Assembly: GCA_028715215.1 (NCBI GenBank) | Contig: JAQUSF010000006.1 | Coordinates: 14,523 to 57,050, forward strand | Source: Candidatus Zixiibacteriota bacterium | GTDB lineage: Bacteria; Zixibacteria; MSB-5A5; GN15; FEB-12 | Length of the DNA stretch: 42,528 bases | Direction: 5' to 3' | In this document: positions 1-8,421 of the stretch, piece after piece | Layout: each line of letters opens with the position of its first letter | Numbering within the stretch: position 1 is the first letter of the stretch | Made by a program: the position numbers and the translations under genes | The notes under the pieces: generated by a model | The model's input: only the letters and a program-made list of their open reading frames with translations | What the model was told of the DNA's origin: nothing | Database searches by the model: none

Positions 1-252
1 GGGTTGGACAACCTGGACCGAAAACTGCTTAAGATAATTATAGAATATTACAAGGGAGGACCGGTGGGTATTGAAGCTCTGGGGGCAACTCTTAATGAAG
101 AGGTTGATACCCTTATAGATATGGTCGAACCGTATCTTTTGAAAATCGGTTTTGTACAGCGTACTAAACGGGGACGGGTGGCTTCGTCTGAAGCGGCTAA
201 ACATCTGGGGCTTTATCTGCCCGATGACCGGGCACAGCAGAACTTATTTTAA
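1..252 (+). CDS. ruvB: Holliday junction branch-migration helicase RuvB, C-terminal fragment
   Basis: The reading frame is open from the first base, so this is the 3' end of a gene that begins upstream. The 83 visible residues match the winged-helix DNA-binding C-terminal domain of RuvB, the AAA+ motor that drives branch migration with RuvA: a first helix with [13 protein letters not shown], the [20 protein letters not shown] helix-turn-helix, and an R-T-K-R-G-R-V-A wing. The AAA+ domain is outside the window. The gene heads a forward run leading to queA, and ruvB-queA proximity is common in bacteria. Identification rests on this one domain but the pattern is characteristic. Confidence 0.9.
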   Translation, partial: GLDNLDRKLLKIIIEYYKGGPVGIEALGATLNEEVDTLIDMVEPYLLKIGFVQRTKRGRVASSEAAKHLGLYLPDDRAQQNLF

Positions 253-331
253 CCGGTATTGTTATAAGGTATGCCCTGAGGGGATTTATTTAAAACCAGG
301 GAGGATACAGTCTTATTGACGGAGTAATGAT

Positions 332-619
332 ATGAACAATGAACAATTAAAATTATTAATGAAATCACTGGGTGAACAGATTTTTGAAAACAGCACTAAT
401 CCGACCGGAACAGTAGCTATGCTGATTTCTGAAACCGTTAAACTTAGAGATAAACTTAAGGATGAAACCGGCTACATTTTAACCGTGAGCGATACTCAAA
501 CAGCACTTAATGCTCTTGAAAAGATGTTGAAAAAAGAAGCGGTTACGGAGAAGCTGTCGTCGGAACAAAAATTACTGGCCCAGATTTGGTATGACCGTTT
601 GACCATATTCAATAAGTGA
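332..619 (+). CDS. Hypothetical 95-residue protein between ruvB and DUF2905 gene
   Basis: I do not recognise a family. The 95-residue product is mainly charged and helical by composition, with no signal peptide, membrane segment, cysteine pair or metal motif. It begins MNNEQLKLLMKSLGEQIFE and has a Lys/Glu-rich middle (around residues 60-75). A GGAG seven bases before the ATG supports the start. It lies 79 bases after ruvB and 10 bases before the DUF2905 gene, on the same strand, so it is probably co-transcribed with them. The size, RBS and packing suggest a real gene. A role as a small soluble adaptor can only be guessed. Confidence 0.7.
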   Translation: MNNEQLKLLMKSLGEQIFENSTNPTGTVAMLISETVKLRDKLKDETGYILTVSDTQTALNALEKMLKKEAVTEKLSSEQKLLAQIWYDRLTIFNK

Positions 620-629
620 CAATGTCCTG

Positions 630-857
630 ATGGATATGATGGCGCAGCTGGGAAAGATGTTGATTATTACCGGAGCCTTGATTTTCATCCTCGGTGTTAT
701 CATGCTTTTTTTCGACCGCCTGCCTTTTTTGGGGAAGTTACCGGGGGACATAAGTTTCAAATCAGGTTCAATGAAAATCTATATTCCGCTGGCCACCTCT
801 ATTATTATCTCGATAATTCTGACGATTCTTTTGAACCTGTTTGGCAGGGGACGTTAA
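630..857 (+). CDS. DUF2905 family small membrane protein
   Basis: The 75-residue protein has two hydrophobic helices, roughly residues 8-26 and 50-69. They are separated by a conserved loop, F-F-D-R-L-P-F-L-G-K-L-P-G-D-I, which is the hallmark of DUF2905. The family is widespread, of unknown function, and often sits beside ruvB and queA, as here. The start is uncertain because ATGs at 630, 636 and 639 are in frame and none has a strong Shine-Dalgarno; the family usually begins only a few residues before the first helix. The stop is 5 bases before the queA TTG, so the genes are likely translated from one message. Confidence 0.85.
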   Translation: MDMMAQLGKMLIITGALIFILGVIMLFFDRLPFLGKLPGDISFKSGSMKIYIPLATSIIISIILTILLNLFGRGR

Positions 858-862
858 AAATA

Positions 863-1897
863 TTGGATATCACTCTTTTCGATTACTACCTGCCCCGTGA
901 ACTGATTGCTCAGTATCCGGTCAAGAGCCGGGATAAATCACGACTTTTGATACTCGACCGACAAACCGGTTCCATTCAGCATGCTCGTTTTAGCAATATA
1001 ATGGAATATTTGAAAAAGGGGGATGCCCTGGTTGTTAATAATACCCGGGTATTTAAAGCACGGTTGTGGGGTAAAAGACAGACCGGGGCAAAGATTGAGG
1101 TTTTCCTGGTCAGGCCCATGGAGGAAACAACGGAAACCTGGGAAGCCCTGGTGTCGCCTTCAAAAAGAGTTAAAGAAGGTGAAAGAATATACTTCGATAA
1201 CTACTGGTTGCAGTTAAACCGGTATAATGGCCGGGGGAGCTGGGAGATACGGTTTTCATCGAAATCCACCCGGAACCGCATAATTTCCGGTTATGGTCAT
1301 GTACCCTTGCCGCATTATATCAACCGGGCGGACCAGCCTTTGGATATCCGCCGGTACCAGACCGTTTTTGCCGACCCGGACAAAACCGGAGCGGTAGCGG
1401 CACCGACAGCGGGCTTTCATTTCACCCGGCCTGTCCTTGATGAAATGAAAAAACGCGGTGTGAAAATAGTCCCCCTGACGCTTCATGTTGGCCCGGGGAC
1501 TTTTAAACCTATCAAGACTGACGATATCAATGAGCATATTGTGGACCCGGAGTATGCCGAGCTGGTTCCTTCGGCAACGAAAATAATTAATGATGTCAAA
1601 AAACACGGGGGACGGATTTTCGTTGTCGGAACGACTTCGGTAAGAACGCTGGAATCAGCCCCGATCGTGGGCGGATTAATTCATCCTTTCTCCGGCATGG
1701 TGGATTTATACATAAAGCCGGGTCATAAATTTAAAATAGTGGAGCATCTGATAACCAATTTTCACTTACCCAGGTCTTCGTTGCTGGTGCTGGTAAGTGC
1801 TTTTGCCGGGCGGGAGCGGGTGCTCGAGGCTTACCAGGAAGCGATTGCGAATAAATATCGTTTTTACAGTTACGGTGACGCCATGCTGATTCTATAA
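863..1897 (+). CDS. queA: tRNA preQ1(34) S-adenosylmethionine ribosyltransferase-isomerase
   Basis: QueA transfers and isomerises the ribosyl group of S-adenosylmethionine onto 7-aminomethyl-7-deazaguanine at tRNA position 34, giving epoxyqueuosine. The 344-residue length is normal for the family. Visible signatures are the N-terminal F-D-Y-Y-L-P-R-E-L-I-A-Q-Y-P, the central A-A-P-T-A-G-F-H-F-T, T-L-H-V-G-P-G-T-F, and the C-terminal F-Y-S-Y-G-D-A-M-L-I. The start is TTG at 863, which places the family's N-terminal motif at residues 6-19; AGGGGA lies about 11 bases upstream. The gene follows DUF2905 by 5 bases. No other queuosine genes are in the window. Confidence 0.96.
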   Translation: MDITLFDYYLPRELIAQYPVKSRDKSRLLILDRQTGSIQHARFSNIMEYLKKGDALVVNNTRVFKARLWGKRQTGAKIEVFLVRPMEETTETWEALVSPSKRVKEGERIYFDNYWLQLNRYNGRGSWEIRFSSKSTRNRIISGYGHVPLPHYINRADQPLDIRRYQTVFADPDKTGAVAAPTAGFHFTRPVLDEMKKRGVKIVPLTLHVGPGTFKPIKTDDINEHIVDPEYAELVPSATKIINDVKKHGGRIFVVGTTSVRTLESAPIVGGLIHPFSGMVDLYIKPGHKFKIVEHLITNFHLPRSSLLVLVSAFAGRERVLEAYQEAIANKYRFYSYGDAMLIL

Positions 1898-1938
1898 AAC
1901 CCTTTTGTAAACCGGTTAAAAAATATATATTCGAACTT

Positions 1939-2628
1939 ATGAAAGTATATGCCGTCATTGTAGCCGCCGGGCGCTCGGAACGTTTTGGCGGGGCGGTTCC
2001 CAAACAATTCAGAGAAGTATGCGGTCGGCCCCTTTTGAGCTGGACTATCAGCCGCTTTGAAAAAGCCGCCTCTGTCGATAAAATTGTGCTGGTAGTTTCC
2101 GAGGACAATTTACTTTACACTTTTCACAAGGTGGTGGACCCCTATAAGTATACAAAACTGGAAAAGATAGTTATCGGGGGTGAAAAACGGTCGCAGTCAG
2201 TGATAAACGGTTTGAAAGCCCTGCCCTTGTCAACCGATATAGTAGCTATTCATGACGGGGCACGACCCCTGGTGTTGCCGGCTGATATTGATGAAGTGGT
2301 CAACCTGGCGAAAACCAGGAAAGCGGCCATGCTGGCCGTTCCGGCAACGGATACCATCAAACGGGTAAAAGACGGTTACATTATTACTACACTGGAACGC
2401 GAAGCGCTTTATTATGCCCAGACCCCGCAGGTTTTCCAGTATGATTTGATTGTTTCCGCCCATGAACATAATACCATGGGAAATCATATTACCGATGATG
2501 CCATGCTGGTGGAAGCGATGGGCTTCATGGTGCAGGTGGTGGTACCCAGAAGCGTGAATATTAAAGTTACCACCCCGGAGGATTTAATTATGGTTGAGGC
2601 TCTTCTGGAGAGAGAAATTCATGAATAA
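1939..2628 (+). CDS. ispD: 2-C-methyl-D-erythritol 4-phosphate cytidylyltransferase
   Basis: IspD makes CDP-methylerythritol from MEP and CTP in the non-mevalonate isoprenoid pathway. The 229-residue product has the nucleotide-binding loop A-V-I-V-A-A-G-R-S-E-R-F-G near its N-terminus, followed by the P-K-Q-F motif, then H-D-G-A-R-P and the A-T-D-T-I-K-R-V segment, all typical of IspD. The ATG at 1939 puts the loop at residues 4-16, the usual position. The stop overlaps the ispF start by 8 bases, giving translational coupling to the pathway enzyme that acts two steps later. Confidence 0.96.
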   Translation: MKVYAVIVAAGRSERFGGAVPKQFREVCGRPLLSWTISRFEKAASVDKIVLVVSEDNLLYTFHKVVDPYKYTKLEKIVIGGEKRSQSVINGLKALPLSTDIVAIHDGARPLVLPADIDEVVNLAKTRKAAMLAVPATDTIKRVKDGYIITTLEREALYYAQTPQVFQYDLIVSAHEHNTMGNHITDDAMLVEAMGFMVQVVVPRSVNIKVTTPEDLIMVEALLEREIHE

Positions 2629-3109
2629 CCTGCGAATCGGTTATGGCTGGGATTACCACCGGCTGGTCGAGGACCGTAAATTGATAATCGGCGGAATAGG
2701 GATTCCTTATGAAAAAGGTTTACTCGGCCACAGTGATGCCGATGTTCTTTTACATGCGCTGGCCGATGCCCTGCTGGGAGCGATGGGATTGCCCGATATC
2801 GGGCAGTATTTTCCGCCTTCGGATGAAAAATACAAAGGCATGGATTCTTTTTTAATTTTAAAGGAGACCCTGAGGTTGGCCCGTGAAGCCGGTCTTGAAA
2901 GTATCATTAATGTCGATTGTGTAATTATCGCTCAGGAACCGAATCTGAGTGCTTATATCCCGGCTATGAAGGATAAAATTGCTGCGGTGCTGAATATCGG
3001 GACTGGGGCTGTTGGGATAAAAGCCACCACGACCGAGACAATGGGTTTTATCGGCCGCAAAGAAGGAATAGCGGCTTCGGCGGTTTGCCTTGTGGCCAAA
3101 CATGAGTGA
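2621..3109 (+). CDS. ispF: 2-C-methyl-D-erythritol 2,4-cyclodiphosphate synthase
   Basis: IspF cyclises CDP-methylerythritol phosphate to MEcPP with loss of CMP. I place the start at ATG 2621, not an upstream in-frame ATG at 2594, because IspF proteins begin directly with the R-I-G-x-G-x-D-x-H motif. Here it reads R-I-G-Y-G-W-D-Y-H-R, giving metal ligands D11 and H13. The G-H-S-D-A-D segment supplies the third ligand, and K-A-T-T-T-E is the conserved late motif. The length of 162 residues is normal. An 8-base overlap joins it to ispD and another 8-base overlap to the DedA gene. Confidence 0.95.
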   Translation: MNNLRIGYGWDYHRLVEDRKLIIGGIGIPYEKGLLGHSDADVLLHALADALLGAMGLPDIGQYFPPSDEKYKGMDSFLILKETLRLAREAGLESIINVDCVIIAQEPNLSAYIPAMKDKIAAVLNIGTGAVGIKATTTETMGFIGRKEGIAASAVCLVAKHE

Positions 3110-3731
3110 GTCCATCATACAAATAAATCAATATCTCGACCATCTGTTTGTGTATGGCCCGTTGTGGGTTTATCTGGTTTTGCTGGTTGCCTGCTTTATC
3201 GAGAATATATTCCCGCCGTTTCCGGGTGATAGTTTTATTTTCGCGGCCGGGGGGCTGGTGGCTATGTCGCATCTTGATCCCGTGCTCACTTATCTTGTAA
3301 TTATCACCGGTGGGATGAGCTCGGTGATGGTGCTTTTTTTCATAGGCAGAAAATACGGTCATGATTATTTCATTCGGAAAAACTTCAAATATTTTTCTGC
3401 TGAAGATATAACAAGGGTAGAGCATAAACTCAAGAAATACGGAGCGATAATACTGATCCTGTCTCGTTTCGTGGTCGGTTTACGCACCGCCCTGGCACTG
3501 GGGGCGGGGATCGGTCTTTATCACCCCTTGAAGATGTTTTTTTATTCTTTGATTTCTTACTTGGTCTTTACCGGCCTTCTTATGTATATTGCCTTCCAAT
3601 TGGTGGAAAATATGGAAGTTATTGATTATTATTTCAAAACTTATCACCGGATTATCTGGCCCTTGCTTGTCCTGATGCTTCTGGCGTATGTTATTCACCG
3701 GTCTTTAAAATTCAGGAAAACGAGGAGCTGA
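3102..3731 (+). CDS. DedA/SNARE-associated (VTT domain) family membrane protein
   Basis: This polytopic inner-membrane protein of about 209 residues has the DedA family pattern: an N-terminal helix containing the E-N-I-F-P-P-F-P-G-D acidic loop, a glycine-rich stretch around G-G-M-S-S-V-M-V, and the R-F-V-V-G-L-R-T-A-L-A-L-G-A-G basic motif before the last helices. DedA proteins are linked to flipping or recycling of undecaprenyl phosphate and phospholipids; that is family knowledge, not visible here. I chose ATG 3102, which overlaps the ispF stop by 8 bases, over ATG 3090. Its neighbour ddl makes a cell-wall precursor, which fits an envelope role. Confidence 0.88.
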   Translation: MSESIIQINQYLDHLFVYGPLWVYLVLLVACFIENIFPPFPGDSFIFAAGGLVAMSHLDPVLTYLVIITGGMSSVMVLFFIGRKYGHDYFIRKNFKYFSAEDITRVEHKLKKYGAIILILSRFVVGLRTALALGAGIGLYHPLKMFFYSLISYLVFTGLLMYIAFQLVENMEVIDYYFKTYHRIIWPLLVLMLLAYVIHRSLKFRKTRS

Positions 3732-4756
3732 TGAAAGTACTCTTACTGGCCGGAGGTAATTCCAGCGAAAGAGAAGTATCGCTTAACAGCGGGGCGGCTA
3801 TTTACGCCGCTTTGAAAAAACAGGGGCATAAAGTTATGGCTTTCGACCCGGCAACTAACCGGTCGCTCCTGGATAAAAATGGCGCCGATTATATTGCCAA
3901 TAGAAGCAATTTCAAGGATACGTTGCTTCCGGACAAGGTCGGGGACTACCCGGTCATGCCGCTGGAATCAGTGGACCTTCGCGAAGTCGAAGTGGTTTTT
4001 ATCGGTCTTCATGGCGGAGCCGGAGAAAATGGCTCCATTCAGAACCTTCTGGATATGGCCGGGAAAAAGTATACTGGTTCCAATATGACGGCTTCCGCCA
4101 TTGCCATGAATAAAGCCATTACTAAACGGTTGTTGGAATCGGCTAATATTCTAACCCCGGACTGGGAATTATATCGCCTGGAGAAAAATCCGATAGGGAA
4201 TGCCCTGATAACCGACATCACCAACCGTTTTGAATTTCCGCTCATAGTCAAACCCAATGATAGTGGTTCGACTATCGGCCTGACCAAGGTCAACCGCGAG
4301 ACGGAGTTACTGGAAGCGCTTCAAAAAGCGGGCCGTGAGTCCGGTGAAATACTGGTAGAAGTGTTTATTCCGGGGCGTGAAATAACGGTAGCGGTTTTCG
4401 ACAACCGGGCGTTTCCTCCGGTGGAGATAAGACCCAAAAATGAACTTTATGATTATGAGGCGAAATACACCAGGGGGAAATCGGAGTATATTGCTCCAGC
4501 CCCGATAGATGACGACACCAGCCTTAAAATACGAACGGCGGCGGAAAAAGTATATGATATTATCGGTGCCGCAGGAGCAGCCAGGGTCGATTTTATCCTG
4601 GCGGATACAGGGGATTTTTACTGCTTGGAAATTAATACCCTGCCGGGTATGACCAATCTTTCGCTGGTCCCCATGGCGGCTAAATGCGAAGGCATTGATT
4701 TCGACCGGTTGGTTGAGATGATGCTTGAATCAGCCTTGATAAAACGGGATAAATGA
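3731..4756 (+). CDS. ddl: D-alanine--D-alanine ligase
   Basis: Ddl is an ATP-grasp enzyme joining two D-alanines for peptidoglycan precursor synthesis. The 341-residue product shows G-G-N-S-S-E-R-E-V-S at the N-terminus, the L-H-G-G-A-G-E-N-G-S-I-Q segment, the Y-T-G-S-N-M-T-A-S-A-I-A-M-N-K helix, the ATP-grasp lysine region P-L-I-V-K-P-N-D-S-G-S-T-I-G, and the C-terminal E-I-N-T-L-P-G-M-T metal-binding loop. Its ATG shares one base with the DedA stop (TGATG), and its stop overlaps the next gene by 4 bases (ATGA). The family assignment is secure; D-Ala rather than D-Lac preference is assumed from the default role. Confidence 0.94.
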   Translation: MKVLLLAGGNSSEREVSLNSGAAIYAALKKQGHKVMAFDPATNRSLLDKNGADYIANRSNFKDTLLPDKVGDYPVMPLESVDLREVEVVFIGLHGGAGENGSIQNLLDMAGKKYTGSNMTASAIAMNKAITKRLLESANILTPDWELYRLEKNPIGNALITDITNRFEFPLIVKPNDSGSTIGLTKVNRETELLEALQKAGRESGEILVEVFIPGREITVAVFDNRAFPPVEIRPKNELYDYEAKYTRGKSEYIAPAPIDDDTSLKIRTAAEKVYDIIGAAGAARVDFILADTGDFYCLEINTLPGMTNLSLVPMAAKCEGIDFDRLVEMMLESALIKRDK

Positions 4757-5493
4757 TGGTGAAATTAAAACCACGTGCCTTGATTTTTGACCTTGGCTCG
4801 ACATTGATTGAATACGAATCGGTACCGTGGGATGAGTTAAACATTTTATGTTTGCAAAATGCCCGCAAATTTTTAAAAGTTAACGACTACGATGTTCCGG
4901 AACAGGAGGAGTTCTACCGGATTTTTGAAGAAATCAAGGCGCAGTATCGCCAGCAGGCGGCTGAAACACTGGTGGAATGGGATGTTCCTCAGATAACACA
5001 GCTTTTTTTCGAGAAACTTGATATTAAATATGATGCGGATTTAATTGATGAGTTTTTTGATTTTTATTATGAACCGGTTGATGAAAAGCTCTATGTTTAC
5101 GATGATATCTTAGAAACCCTGGAGAAATTAAAAAACAAATACCCGGTAATGGGCTTGATATCCAATACGGTTTTCCCGGAGCGGGTGCATTTGCAGGAGC
5201 TTGCCCGGTTCGGCATCGAACCGTTTTTGAACTTTACCCTGTTCAGTTCCAGTTTCAAACTTCGCAAGCCCCACCCGGATATTTTCCGCAAGGCGGCGAA
5301 CCTGGCCGGTTACGCCCCGTCGGAATGCGTCTATATAGGCGACCGGTATATCGAGGATGTTCAGGGGCCGGCCGAGGTAGGCATGCCCGCTATTTTAAAA
5401 ATTGTGGAAAACCGGACGTATCCTGAGAATATGTCCTACAATATCCCCAGAATAAAAACTTTATCCGACCTTCTGGACATTCTCGAAAATTAA
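4753..5493 (+). CDS. HAD family hydrolase
   Basis: The 246-residue protein belongs to the haloacid dehalogenase superfamily. Motif I is present as F-D-L-G-S-T-L-I near residue 12, but its second position is glycine where most phosphatases carry an aspartate acid/base (DxDxT). Motif II is around G-L-I-S-N-T, motif III includes the lysine in K-P-H-P-D-I-F, and motif IV is G-D-R-Y-I-E-D. The cap domain (residues about 20-100) is rich in acidic and aromatic residues. DxG-type variants occur in some HAD subgroups, so activity is plausible, but the substrate is unknown. ATGA overlap with ddl suggests coupled translation. Confidence 0.88.
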   Translation: MMVKLKPRALIFDLGSTLIEYESVPWDELNILCLQNARKFLKVNDYDVPEQEEFYRIFEEIKAQYRQQAAETLVEWDVPQITQLFFEKLDIKYDADLIDEFFDFYYEPVDEKLYVYDDILETLEKLKNKYPVMGLISNTVFPERVHLQELARFGIEPFLNFTLFSSSFKLRKPHPDIFRKAANLAGYAPSECVYIGDRYIEDVQGPAEVGMPAILKIVENRTYPENMSYNIPRIKTLSDLLDILEN

Positions 5494-5579
5494 ATAGACA
5501 ATTAGAACCTGACATATATATTGGTTGTTAATTTCTATATGTAGGAAAATATTAAACAATAAAGATACAGGAGCTGATT

Positions 5580-6656
5580 GTGGATGCAACCGAATTACTC
5601 TTGAAGGAAATAACCGAGGCTAACGGCGTTTCCGGTTATGAAGATGAAATACGCAAGATTATGAAAAGGGAACTGGCTAAATATGTCGATGAGATTAAAT
5701 ACGACAAAATAGGCTCTTTTTTCAGCGCCAAAAAGGGCACCGGTGACAGCCCCCGGGTGATGGTGGTCGGGCATATGGATGAAATCGGTTTTATGGTCAA
5801 GGAATTCACCAAGGAAGGTTATATCAAATTTTTGCCGCTGGGCGGCTGGTGGGGTCATGTGGCGCTGGGTCAGAGAATGCGAATAATAACTTCGAAAGGA
5901 CCCGTTATCGGGGTGGTTGGTTCCAAACCCCCGCACCTGTTACCCCAGGAAGACCGCAAAAAAGTTCTTGAAATTCAGGATATGTTTATCGATGTCGGGG
6001 TGCAGGAGAAATACGATGTCAGGAAAAAGCTGGGGATTAAGGTGGGCGACCCGATTATCCCCGACAGCCGGTTTACCATCATGGGCAATGATAAAATGTA
6101 CCTGTCCAAAGCCTTTGATAACCGCGTAGCCTGTGCTATCGTGATTGAAGTCCTGAAAAAACTTAAGAACGTCAAGCACCCCAATACCGTGCTGGGTTGC
6201 GGGTCCGTTCAGGAGGAAGTCGGCTTGCGAGGCGCCCAGACGCTGGCGCACCTGGCCGACCCGGATGTCTGTATAGTGGTTGACGTCGGGATTGCGCAGG
6301 ATATACCTCCGGACGGATTTGACAAGACGGAAAAAATCGGCGCCGGCCCGGCGGTTTTAATATATGACGCCCGGATGATTCCCAACCTGCAACTTCGCGA
6401 CCTGGTCGTAGCCACCGCCGAAGAAAAGAAAATTCCCTTTCACCTGACTTCCATGGCCGGAGGAGCTACCGACGGCGGCCCGATACATTTAAGCCGGCTG
6501 GGGGTGCCGTCTATAGTAATCGGCCCGCCGGTTCGATATATACACAGTCACAACGGCATTTTAAACCGGAACGATTACGACAACACGGTCAGGCTGGTGT
6601 TCGAAGTGATTAAGAAACTGGATAAAAAGAAAGTAGCGACATTTACGGAGGCTTAG
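5580..6656 (+). CDS. M42 family metallopeptidase (glutamyl aminopeptidase/endoglucanase M type)
   Basis: This is a dinuclear zinc aminopeptidase of the PepA/FrvX/TET type, usually a cytoplasmic dodecamer trimming peptides. The 358-residue length is typical. Ligand motifs are visible: H65 in G-H-M-D-E-I-G-F, bridging D180 in A-F-D-N-R, E212/E213 in Q-E-E-V-G-L-R-G, D235 in V-V-D-V-G, and a late histidine in I-H-S-H-N-G (H322 or H324). The start is GTG 5580, preceded by AGGAG about 7 bases upstream. The 86-base gap before it is AT-rich and may hold a promoter. It is followed after 6 bases by cysS. Confidence 0.93.
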   Translation: MDATELLLKEITEANGVSGYEDEIRKIMKRELAKYVDEIKYDKIGSFFSAKKGTGDSPRVMVVGHMDEIGFMVKEFTKEGYIKFLPLGGWWGHVALGQRMRIITSKGPVIGVVGSKPPHLLPQEDRKKVLEIQDMFIDVGVQEKYDVRKKLGIKVGDPIIPDSRFTIMGNDKMYLSKAFDNRVACAIVIEVLKKLKNVKHPNTVLGCGSVQEEVGLRGAQTLAHLADPDVCIVVDVGIAQDIPPDGFDKTEKIGAGPAVLIYDARMIPNLQLRDLVVATAEEKKIPFHLTSMAGGATDGGPIHLSRLGVPSIVIGPPVRYIHSHNGILNRNDYDNTVRLVFEVIKKLDKKKVATFTEA

Positions 6657-6662
6657 TGATAA

Positions 6663-8057
6663 ATGGCTTTACGTTTTAGAAATACCTTGTCAGGAATTAA
6701 AGAAGAATTTATCCCGATTAAGCCGGGTAAAGTCGGTTTGTACACCTGCGGCCCGACCGTTTATTATTATCCGACTATCGGTAATTACCGGACGTTCATA
6801 TTTGAAGACCTTCTGCGCCGCTACCTCAAATACAAAGGTTATGAAATTACTCATGTCATGAATCTTACCGATGTCGATGATAAAACCATTCGTGATTCGC
6901 GCAAGGAAGGGGTTTCTCTGAAGGAGTTTACTGACCGGTATACCAGGGCCTTCTTCGAGGACTTGGATGCTCTGGGAATCGAACGGGCGGAGTATTACCC
7001 GGCGGCGACCGAGCACATTAACGAGATGGTCGCCATTATAAAAAAGCTTCTGGACAGGGGGCTGGCTTACGAAGTGGACGGTAATTATTACTTTAAGATA
7101 GCGGCTTTTCCAGGTTATGGTAAGCTGGCCAAGCTTGACATGGAAGGCATGAAAGCGGGCGCCCGGGTGGCTGCGGACGAATATGAAAAAGAAAGCGTGT
7201 CCGATTTCGCACTCTGGAAAGCCTGGGACGAAAAGGACGGCGATGTTTACTGGGAAACCGGGCTGGGCAAGGGGCGTCCCGGCTGGCATATCGAGTGCTC
7301 GGCGATGTCGATGAAATATCTCGGCAATCATTTTGATATCCATTGCGGCGGCGTGGATAACATGTTTCCGCATCATGAGAATGAAATCGCCCAGTCCGAA
7401 GGCGCCACGGGTGAGAAATTCGTTAATTACTGGCTGCACAGCGAATATCTACTCGCCGATAACCGAAAAATGTCCAAGTCGCTGGGGAATTATTATACCC
7501 TCAGGGATATTCTCGACAAGGGTTACTCCGGGAGGGCTCTGCGATACCTGTTGATATCCTCCCATTACCGTCAGCAACTCAATTTTACATTTGAGCGCCT
7601 GGATGCTGCCCGAAATTCGCTGGAGAGGTATAACGACTTCATCAAAAATCTGAATGATTATCCGGGAGGCAAAACCACCGGCGAGGCGGAAACGTATATA
7701 AAGAAAGTTGTTGAAGGTTTTGAAAACAATCTCGATGACGATTTGAATATTTCCGGGGCTCTCGGTGAAATATTTGATTTTATACGGGATATCAACCGTC
7801 TGAAAGCCGAAGATAAGTTGTCGGCTCAGGAGCGGGATAAAATTATTGAAACGATGAGGCGTTTTGACACGGTGCTGAATTTTGAAATTAAAGAACAGGC
7901 CCTGGATGCCCGGATTGAAGAACTGATTGCCAGACGTAACCAGGCGCGCCAAAATAAGGATTATGCGCTTTCGGATAAAATCCGCGATGAACTTCTGGCT
8001 ATGGGGATTGTACTCGAAGACACGCCCCAGGGAGTGAAGTGGAAAAGGAAAATATAG
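6663..8057 (+). CDS. cysS: Cysteinyl-tRNA synthetase
   Basis: CysRS charges tRNA-Cys in the cytoplasm. The 464-residue product contains the zinc ligand C29 in Y-T-C-G-P-T-V-Y, the H-I-E-C-S-A-M-S and H-C-G-G-V-D-N-M-F-P-H-H-E-N-E segments, a normal K-M-S-K-S loop, and the C-terminal helical R-R-N-Q-A-R-Q-N-K-D-Y domain. The class I HIGH signature reads T38-I-G-N41 in place of H-I-G-H or H-I-G-N, so its first histidine is threonine. All other motifs are intact and the frame is unbroken, so I expect an active enzyme. A downstream tRNA-Thr lies 136 bases away. Confidence 0.95.
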   Translation: MALRFRNTLSGIKEEFIPIKPGKVGLYTCGPTVYYYPTIGNYRTFIFEDLLRRYLKYKGYEITHVMNLTDVDDKTIRDSRKEGVSLKEFTDRYTRAFFEDLDALGIERAEYYPAATEHINEMVAIIKKLLDRGLAYEVDGNYYFKIAAFPGYGKLAKLDMEGMKAGARVAADEYEKESVSDFALWKAWDEKDGDVYWETGLGKGRPGWHIECSAMSMKYLGNHFDIHCGGVDNMFPHHENEIAQSEGATGEKFVNYWLHSEYLLADNRKMSKSLGNYYTLRDILDKGYSGRALRYLLISSHYRQQLNFTFERLDAARNSLERYNDFIKNLNDYPGGKTTGEAETYIKKVVEGFENNLDDDLNISGALGEIFDFIRDINRLKAEDKLSAQERDKIIETMRRFDTVLNFEIKEQALDARIEELIARRNQARQNKDYALSDKIRDELLAMGIVLEDTPQGVKWKRKI

Positions 8058-8145
8058 TCCGGTTTTTTTAAAGCGGGCAGGTCTTATCTCCGTTATGAAG
8101 ATATTACATCTGATTAAAAGAGGGAAACCTTCCGGTTAGCCGGGC

Positions 8146-8174
8146 TTGACAGAGACGAAAAATTATATTTTTAT
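8146..8174 (+). promoter_or_regulatory. Candidate promoter for tRNA-Thr
   Basis: A perfect TTGACA box at 8146-8151 is followed, after 17 bases, by TTTTAT (8169-8174), a 4-of-6 match to the -10 consensus. The predicted start would fall about 13 bases before the mature tRNA. The -35 box is strong and the -10 box weak. Confidence 0.45.
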
Positions 8175-8193
8175 CTGACAGCTTTATAAGCAG

Positions 8194-8266
8194 GCCGGCG
8201 TAACTCAGTTGGTAGAGTAGCTGATTTGTAATCAGCCAGTCGGGGGTTCGAGTCCCTTCGCCGGCT
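8194..8266 (+). tRNA. tRNA-Thr (anticodon TGT)
   Basis: The 73-base cloverleaf has acceptor arms GCCGGCG and CGCCGGC with discriminator T. The anticodon stem is GCTGA/TCAGC with loop TTTGTAA, giving anticodon TGT for threonine ACN codons. The T loop is TTCGAGT, closed by GGGGG/CCCTT with two G-T pairs. The CCA end is not encoded. A T-run follows immediately and could help end transcription. Confidence 0.95.
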
Positions 8267-8363
8267 TTTTTATTAGTTTTTTTCAAATATGGGTTATTGA
8301 CAACTTCCGCTTGCCATGTAATAAGTTAGCTGTTATTATTAATAAATAATTATTTGATGAGAA

Positions 8364-8409
8364 TCTGTCAGGTCTCATCCCCGCCGGAGCGGGGAAAGGA
8401 CCTGACAGA
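8364..8409 (+). repeat. Nested intergenic hairpin (46 bases)
   Basis: A perfect 11-base inverted repeat (TCTGTCAGGTC at 8364-8374, GACCTGACAGA at 8399-8409) encloses a second perfect stem, CCCCGC/GCGGGG (8379-8384, 8389-8394), closed by a CGGA tetraloop. Four-base asymmetric stretches separate the two stems. There is no following T-run, so it is not a standard terminator. The form resembles dispersed REP-like or MITE-like palindromes. No second copy was noticed in this window. Confidence 0.75.
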
Positions 8410-8421
8410 ACTTGAAATAAA

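Noticed and set aside
6690-7439. A 249-codon minus-strand frame opposite cysS
   Set aside because: Fully inside a confident cysS and without any motif or RBS.
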